Assembly: GCA_014905825.1 (NCBI GenBank)
Contig: JACGCN010000118.1
Location: forward strand, 1 to 37,188
DNA from: Lyophyllum atratum
Lineage: Eukaryota; Basidiomycota; Agaricomycetes; Agaricales; Lyophyllaceae
Direction: 5' to 3'
Length of the DNA: 37,188 nucleotides
Below the pieces are notes generated by a model. It was not told the DNA's origin, did not search any database, and worked only from the letters and a program-made list of their open reading frames with translations. The position numbers and the translations under genes were made by a program. This document shows positions 31,701 to 37,188 of this stretch, in pieces; position 1 is the first letter of the stretch; every line of letters starts with the position of its first letter.

Positions 31701-34134
31701 ATGTCGAAGCCCACAGGACCAGGTCCCGAGCCTGATGTTCAAGAACTCACGAAAGAACTTGTCAAGCAAGATGCGCGTAGTTCAAAGGAGAGGTTGAGCG
31801 CGTATTTCTCTATACTTGCTGCAGCATTTGGATTGATCAGCGATGGATGTACGTTGCGTTCCACCTCGATCGACTAGCACACAATCTCAGGACTGTAGAC
31901 CAGAACAACCTTATGACGATGGCCAACGTCTGACCTTTTTTCTCGTGTATTACATTTTGTAATTCTCATACCCGTTTAGGTGGTGTTCAAAAAGTTGTAT
32001 CCTGCGGCGTATACACCCTCAGTGTCCACAAGAGTGTCCAATTCTTTGCTTGTTGGTATGTAGCCCTTTCAGTGACGTATATCCGCCGTTCTCATAAACC
32101 TCGTAAATAGGCGCCATTATAGGTCAAATATCTGTGGGCTTGATCTGCGATCGCGTTGGTCGAAAAGCTGCCCTCGTTTTTACTACGGGCCTGATCGTTT
32201 TGGGTGCAACACTTGCTACTGCCGCTCACGGAAAAGGCGGAAGTCCTGCGGGGCTGTTCTGGTTCTTAACATTTGCGAGGTGAGAACCGGTCAGTACAAG
32301 TTTGTCTGACACTTGCTTAACTAAACTGGGAAGGGGTATTACTGGGATTGTGAGTGATTGCCTGAGTATCGTACTGTCAGAGTGAGATAAGTTCCCTACT
32401 AGGGTGTTGGCGGAGAATACCCGGCTGCTTCAACCAGTGCATCCGAAGCTGCCAATCAGCAGTCGATCAAGGGTCGAGGACCAGGTCCCGAGCTTACTAC
32501 TCTCTTTCATGTCAGAGAACTGACTCTGGTGGCTAGTGTTTATCATGGTCACTAATTTTGTTCTAAGCGTATGTTTTGGATTTACAACTGATTCTCACGG
32601 AACTGAGGATGTTTCTTTATAGTTTGGGGGTCCCCTCGCCGTCTCGGTTTTTCTCATTGTCCTGTCTGCAGCTGGGAATGGTCATCTCCAGACTGTCTGG
32701 CGTGTTTGTTTTGGGATCGGGATCGTCTTGCCTCTGACAGTGTTTTATTTCCGCATTCGGATGGTACACTCCAAGCTCTATCGTGCTGGGGCTATCAAAC
32801 GTCAGTCAAATCTACCCTTAGTATGTGGCTTATGAACAGGTTGAATTGCAGGCCAGGTACCTTATATTCTGGTTATAAAACGGTATTGGCGGTCTCTCAT
32901 TGGAACATGTGGTGCTTGGTGCGTGCTGGACATTCATGCAAAACCTTTGGAAACGCTGAACTGGCTTACTAGGTTTCTCTATGACTTTGTAAGCAACGCA
33001 TAAGCTCGGGCAGGTAGGACACCTAGTGACCACTTTGGACAGGTAACTTTCCCCAACGGTGTATTCTCCGGTACAATCATTTCCAGTGTGATCCATGACA
33101 GTGACATCCGACGAACTGCGGAATGGCAACTCCTCCTCAGTGCAATAGCATTGCCTGGTGTGTTTGTAGGGGCTTTACTTTGCAACCCTTTGGGCCGACG
33201 AAATACTGTTCGTATTCATCTTCATCACTTAGATAGCTTACGAAATGTGTCTGCAGATGATGCTTGGATTTAGTGGTTATCTTGTGTTCGGTAGGTCTTC
33301 TGCCGCCATATATCTATATATCATTTCAGCCCTTTTCCCTACCTGTAGGTCTCATCATCGGCCTCAGCTACGATAAAATCACAAAGATCATTCCCCTATT
33401 TGTTGTCTTGTGCGTGTCCCTTTATTTACCTAAAACACTATGGACTTACCTCGCATGGATATCCCAGCTATGGGCTGATGCAATCTTTTGGTAACTTGGT
33501 AGGAGTATAAGCTTCGTGGAAAGTTCAGAGCGCTCAAACGTAATACAGGGACCTGGAGACATGTTAGGGCTTGTCAGTGCGGAGTAAGGCCACTTAATGA
33601 CCCGAGACAGACTTTTTACTAACGAGCGATATCCAGATCATATGCCACTCCTGTGCGGTTAGTAAAGGACACGGTCTTTGCTTTATCCAGTTGATTAGCA
33701 AACTTAACGTGTGATCTACGCAGAGGAACATGTTATGGTCTCTCTGCCGCTATAGGAAAAGCTGGTGCTGCTGTCGGCACACAAGCATTTACGCCCATTC
33801 AACAGCACCTGGGCAAAAAGCAAGTTTTACTTTATTTTAGCAACCTGAGCTTTGGTCTAACAGGTGAACAGGTGGACGTTTATAATTGCAGGCAAGTTTT
33901 AGGACGGTTTACAAGTGTCAATCGTTGACGACATGATCCTGAGCAGCTATCTGTGGAATCACTGGGATCCTGGTCACCTATTTCTTCGTCCCTGATATGA
34001 CTGGTGTTGATTTTGCAGACGAGGATGCAAAGTTCATGGAATACCTTGCAGCGAATGGTTGGACTGGGGATGTCGGAGATGAAGATTTGGATAGTGTGAA
34101 TGAGCTTGAGGACGAGAAGAAGACGCCCGAGTAG
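31701..34134 (+). CDS. MFS transporter, Git1/phosphate-symporter type
   Basis: About 19 exons and 18 introns, all spliceable without a break, encode a 12-helix permease of the phosphate:H+ symporter family, closest by eye to Git1-like glycerophosphodiester permeases; phosphate itself is an alternative substrate. The N-terminus is cytosolic (MSKPTGPGPEPDVQELTKEL). Landmarks: AAAFGLISDGYQNNLMTMAN, LLVGAIIGQISVGLICDRVG with RKAALVFTTGLI (the MFS D-R-x-G-R-K loop), ARGITGIGVGGEYPAASTSA, VFIMVTNFVLSFGGPLAV, WRSLIGTCGAWFLYDFVTFP, GDMLGLVSAESYATPVRGT, then CYGLSAAIGKAGAAVGTQAF and FFVPDMTG. The tail is acidic (DEDLDSVNELEDEKKTPE). It has microexons of 16 (32334-32349), 16 (32973-32988), about 21 and 20 nt (33872-33891), and two GC-AG introns. 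The stop TAG is at 34132-34134. Confidence 0.88.
33820..33946 (+). other. Two GC-AG introns flanking a 20-nt exon
   Basis: Introns 33820-33871 and 33892-33946 both begin GCAAGTTTTA and end CAG. Between them the 20-nt exon 33872-33891 encodes the end of K, then WTFIIA. Spliced, the protein reads HLGKKWTFIIAAICGITGIL, as expected for the last helix of the family; no GT donor in the interval restores that frame. Confidence 0.78.
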
Positions 34135-34230
34135 CGTCATATTACGTAATATAGCAGTGCTATTTCTGAAAATTTGGTTGTGTCACACTATCAAGTCGCG
34201 TTGAATGTCAGTATTCCTGCGTCGCACACT

Positions 34231-36920
34231 ATGCTCCTCCTGTCTCCATCGTCGCCTCTCCAGATCGTTCTCATCAACATCCTTCGTTCTCGGCCAGCTG
34301 CAAGCCAAGACGCCCCACCGCTTCCCTTGGACCGTCATGTTACACAGTCGGAACGTGATTCTCCGCCTGTAAAAGTCCCGCGAAAAAAGAGAGCAACAGG
34401 GAGTCCCGCGAAAAAGCATGCCCACACCACACCGAAGGAACCTCACAGAAATCTTCTCCAAAACACGAAATTACAAGAATACCTCGACCACATCGCGTCA
34501 ACCGGGCAGGAAGTCACGTTGACAGATGTCGAGCGCTACAGGCCTTCAGAGCATCCTTCGCCCCGCTCTCCCGAATACGAAGAACAGTACAATACACTTG
34601 TAGAGACTCTCGTTCGTTCATTCAGTCTCGATCAACTTCGCAAATTTCTGGACATGTATCATCTCAATGCGACACCAAAACGCAATAAGTGGGAGATAGC
34701 CACAGCCATTATTGAACGTCAATGGCGCTGGCCTTCTCTCGCAACGATGAAGAAAGAGAAACGAGACTGGACGGAGGTAATTCATGAATGTGCGTTAATT
34801 TCGTCTTTGTCGTAACCAGACATTATTCATCAAGTCCAGTATTTCCCCTCGATGCAAGACAATCCTTTTTAATCCTCGGAAAAGGTTTGCAAATCTTCTT
34901 CACAAATATGCCTGTGTTTACGACATGTTTTATATTCTTTAGATGGAGCAGATCTTCTAGCTTTATCTACGGAATTCAACGCACACGTCTCGTTCTCTGC
35001 GAATCCCTTATGTTTGAAGGTCGAAGGCCTTCGAGGTTCGCTAGACAACCTCAGTCGACATATCGAAGATTTCAAATCTGTTCGTCGTGATTTGCATCCT
35101 ATGTGATCCATCTTATTTTATAATACTTGTTTAGGGAATTAATGAACAACTTTTCCAACTGCCCTCTGGCGAGATCGTAGAACAAGCATCTGTGCAGCGC
35201 ATATCACGTATGTCGGGGGTCTTCGTAGAGGATATAGGACAGGGACTGGTAAGTTCTCACAACTCATCGACTATTTCCTCTGCAACCGTCCTTTTAGATT
35301 CGTATATCATATAGGCGTGAAGGGGATCGTGCGGCTCATTATGCAAAACGTCTTACGATACAGGCGGCCGTAAACGTACGTTCCGATCTACCTCTGCGTC
35401 GCGATCTCCCCATAGTGTTTCTTACAGGTTACGCAAGAAATTCCTACACTAGTCTGTCCGCCGTACGTCGGCTCAATGTCGACAATGCCCCAATCCTTGT
35501 CGCCACCTTCTATCTACGCACTGTACCCGTTCTTGTCTTCAGGCTCTGGCCCATCCGTGATTGAGCCGGGTAACCTCTTCCGTGTACGACGCGTGGGCGA
35601 TTGGCTCAGGTCCACCTTGAGCGGAAGGCCGCGGGATGCAGGACATTTGGCCGAAGGGGGAATACTTATGAACTTTTATGGGTAAGTTCACTCTCGGTTT
35701 GTTTAATCGTTTGTCCTCATACCTTTTCTCCAGAGAACCAGTCGATTTGAGGCAATCACTATTGAGCCATGTCGCAGCTATATCTCACGATCAAATTAGC
35801 TCGCGTATCACCGCCTCGTACGCTTCAGTTTTGAATTTATATACAGCAGATGTAACTTGGCTACTAGGTTTGGGCATGTTCTGGTGTCCTCGGCTTCGTC
35901 CCAGGATTCAAGTATTACACCTCCCTTAAGAGGTACTTCAGAACTTCCAACGATTTTGGGGTGGCTACGGAGTCAAACGAGAAACCGATGCTTCATTACA
36001 AGGTTAATCAACTTCACTTTGTACTTCGACAAAATGCTCAAATTAAACACAAAGGATACCACCGCAAATGATCAACTCCCCGCCCATGCAACAGCGCCTT
36101 ATTCATCGTCTCGTCTACCATTCTTTTCCGATCAAGGAAAGCGAAGATTTTCGGGCCACCAAAGTCCTCAAATTTGAACTCGTTCTGGAGTTACTCAATC
36201 CTTCTGCGCCCAATCTTTCCATAAATCACTCAGAGAATCACTCCCGCGGGTCTAATCCCATCGACAGAGATGTTAACCTGGAACCGACTTGCTCAACAGG
36301 GTCCTTCAGCCACCTAGATCTCATGATGCCAGATCGGTTTGTCCTCCTTGAATTGTTGGTTGAACTAGTTTTACAGTGGCCTTGACAGCTCCATGGATGT
36401 TCGGTTGTGCGTCTCGACCGAGTCTCCTTTACTTGAAAAAACGTGGCCAAAAGATTTACAAACCTATTCCAATGAACTGCGGTCCTTGTTCGTCCATGTT
36501 TATTGACCGTGTACATCTGGCTTATCGTCATTAGTTTGACAGTTTTAGCACACGAAGCCGTTCAACCCGAGACCCCCTTGACCCTGCGCACGAGGGGTAC
36601 GATGTACAGACTTGAGTCGTCGTCCACTGTGCGACAAGGCTTGAACCGCCTCCCAGACCCACTTCTTTCTTCTGGCGCCTCTCTCCAGTGGTCACTGAGA
36701 GCATTCTTGAGTCGGAAAGTAACCGAAGGACAAGGGTATGCGAGGTGAGAATGATCTTCACATCCAATATCTCCAATTAACACCTTGGTAGGTGACATGC
36801 GATAACATTGTATCCGACGATTCTTGGATATCTTTTCTCAATTGCTGTGACACACTCACGGCGCCAGCTCAGGTAAAACCAGTACTAAATGGAGAACAAG
36901 AAGTCATCCGAGCCTTGTAG
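34231..36920 (+). CDS. SLS1: Mitochondrial inner-membrane regulator Sls1
   Basis: Sls1 couples mitochondrial transcription and translation at the inner membrane in yeast. From ATG 34231 (MLLLSPSSPLQIVLINILRS) a basic Ser/Pro region leads to the Sls1 domain: YEEQYNTLVETLVRSFSLDQ, LRKFLDMYHLNATPKRNKWE, RQSFLILGKDGADLLALSTE, VEGLRGSLDNLSRHIEDFKS, PSGEIVEQASVQRISRMSGV, then GNLFRVRRVGDWLRS, SRITASFGHVLVSSASS, IPPQMINSPPMQQRLIHRLV and the C-terminal TMYRLESSSTVRQGL and VTCDNIVSDDSWISF. Introns are short GT-AG; several sit next to in-frame ATG/stop triplets. The join around 36475-36545 is uncertain (a weak GTCCTT donor fits the frame). Near 36686-36691 the frame slips: GASLQ must change frame to give VTESILESESNRR, one base missing. 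The stop TAG is at 36918-36920. Confidence 0.85.
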
Positions 36921-37188
36921 TCTGTGGATGATAGTAGGATAGACATGATTCGGAAGGATGGAATACAGTACTGCCTTGTCTTCTTGCGCTTTTTGTTCGC
37001 CTTTTCTGTCCGTTTTTTGGCACGCAGCTAAAAACAGGTGGTCAATCGCCAGTGATGGTGGGACGAAAATTGACAAACCTCTTTCTTCATCCGAGAATCC
37101 ACCATCGTATACCGTCCCTTGACACCTTTCGGCCGTCCCTTGATTCCTTTGTGGGCGCCTTTTGCCACCACGAGCTTAATATCCTTCT
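36869..37188 (-). CDS. SPB1: Spb1 rRNA 2'-O-methyltransferase, C-terminal end only
   Basis: Spb1 methylates 25S rRNA during 60S assembly; this is the last, basic part of it, and the catalytic domain lies beyond the window. Reading from the edge: [36 protein letters not shown], then a 51-nt intron (about 37026-37077, GTTTGT...TTTTAG), then [32 protein letters not shown] is the signature of the Spb1 C-terminal domain. The frame then runs on to a TGA at 36869-36871. A second possible intron (GTACTG...CCACAG) would instead end it at 36885. Either way the tail overlaps the end of SLS1 on the other strand by 36-52 bp, and the true stop is unsure. Confidence 0.75.

Noticed and set aside
1..37188. 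CRISPR arrays, insertion sequences, tRNA/rRNA genes, retroelements or a defence island.
   Set aside because: No repeat arrays, terminal repeats, transposase or reverse-transcriptase motifs, or cloverleaf sequences were visible; the gene content is eukaryotic housekeeping.

Overview
The window reads as nuclear DNA of a filamentous basidiomycete, most likely an Agaricomycete. Genes are densely packed on both strands, and most are cut by many GT-AG introns of about 45-60 nt. Several have microexons of 16-25 nt. The proteins are eukaryotic and fungal: HapX, Csl4, eIF3b, NudE, Sls1, Spb1, Xrcc2. I see no rRNA, tRNA, transposon, CRISPR array or tandem repeat. Seventeen protein genes are supported, two of them running off the window edges.

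Layout. 1-2309 (-): a coiled-coil protein with a C-terminal DUF6697-like domain, its frame broken several times. 2597-4218 (-): pyruvate dehydrogenase E2, divergent from exosome subunit CSL4 (+, 4353-5078). Then NudE (+, 5327-7589) and the spliceosomal protein ESS2 (+, 7963-9613). A NIP30/FAM192A gene (-, 9809-10743) diverges from a four-helix membrane protein, possibly Srf1-like (+, 10915-12402). An SLC35F-type transporter (+, 12688-14255) and SLX9 (+, 14440-15282) follow, converging on a small ankyrin gene (-, 15380-15945). A conserved fungal coiled-coil protein (-, 16254-18671) diverges from XRCC2 (+, 18913-20023). Next are a stand-alone adenylate-forming enzyme (-, 20395-22257), a mitochondrial PPR protein (+, 23539-25995), the iron regulator HapX (-, 26113-27919), eIF3b (-, 28465-31093), an MFS transporter of the Git1/phosphate-symporter type (+, 31701-34134), SLS1 (+, 34231-36920) and the 3' end of SPB1 (-, to 36869).

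This is mainly a housekeeping segment: mitochondrial metabolism and expression (PDH E2, PPR, Sls1), RNA and ribosome biology (Csl4, Ess2, Slx9, Spb1, eIF3b), cytoskeletal transport (NudE) and DNA repair (Xrcc2). There is no obvious metabolic or defence cluster. The less ordinary items are the HapX gene with an upstream ORF that ends on its start codon, three GC-AG introns (two flanking a 20-nt exon), a start codon alone on its exon in SLX9, and an adenylating enzyme without carrier or reductase domains.

A quality signal affects interpretation. I count eleven apparent one-base frame breaks in otherwise well-conserved genes. Ten lie in the first 10 kb, mostly in short homopolymers; eight of the nine complete genes between 10.9 and 34.2 kb read cleanly (the ninth, PDH E2, lies earlier and is also clean). 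Sequence error is the simplest explanation, but local gene decay cannot be excluded from sequence alone.
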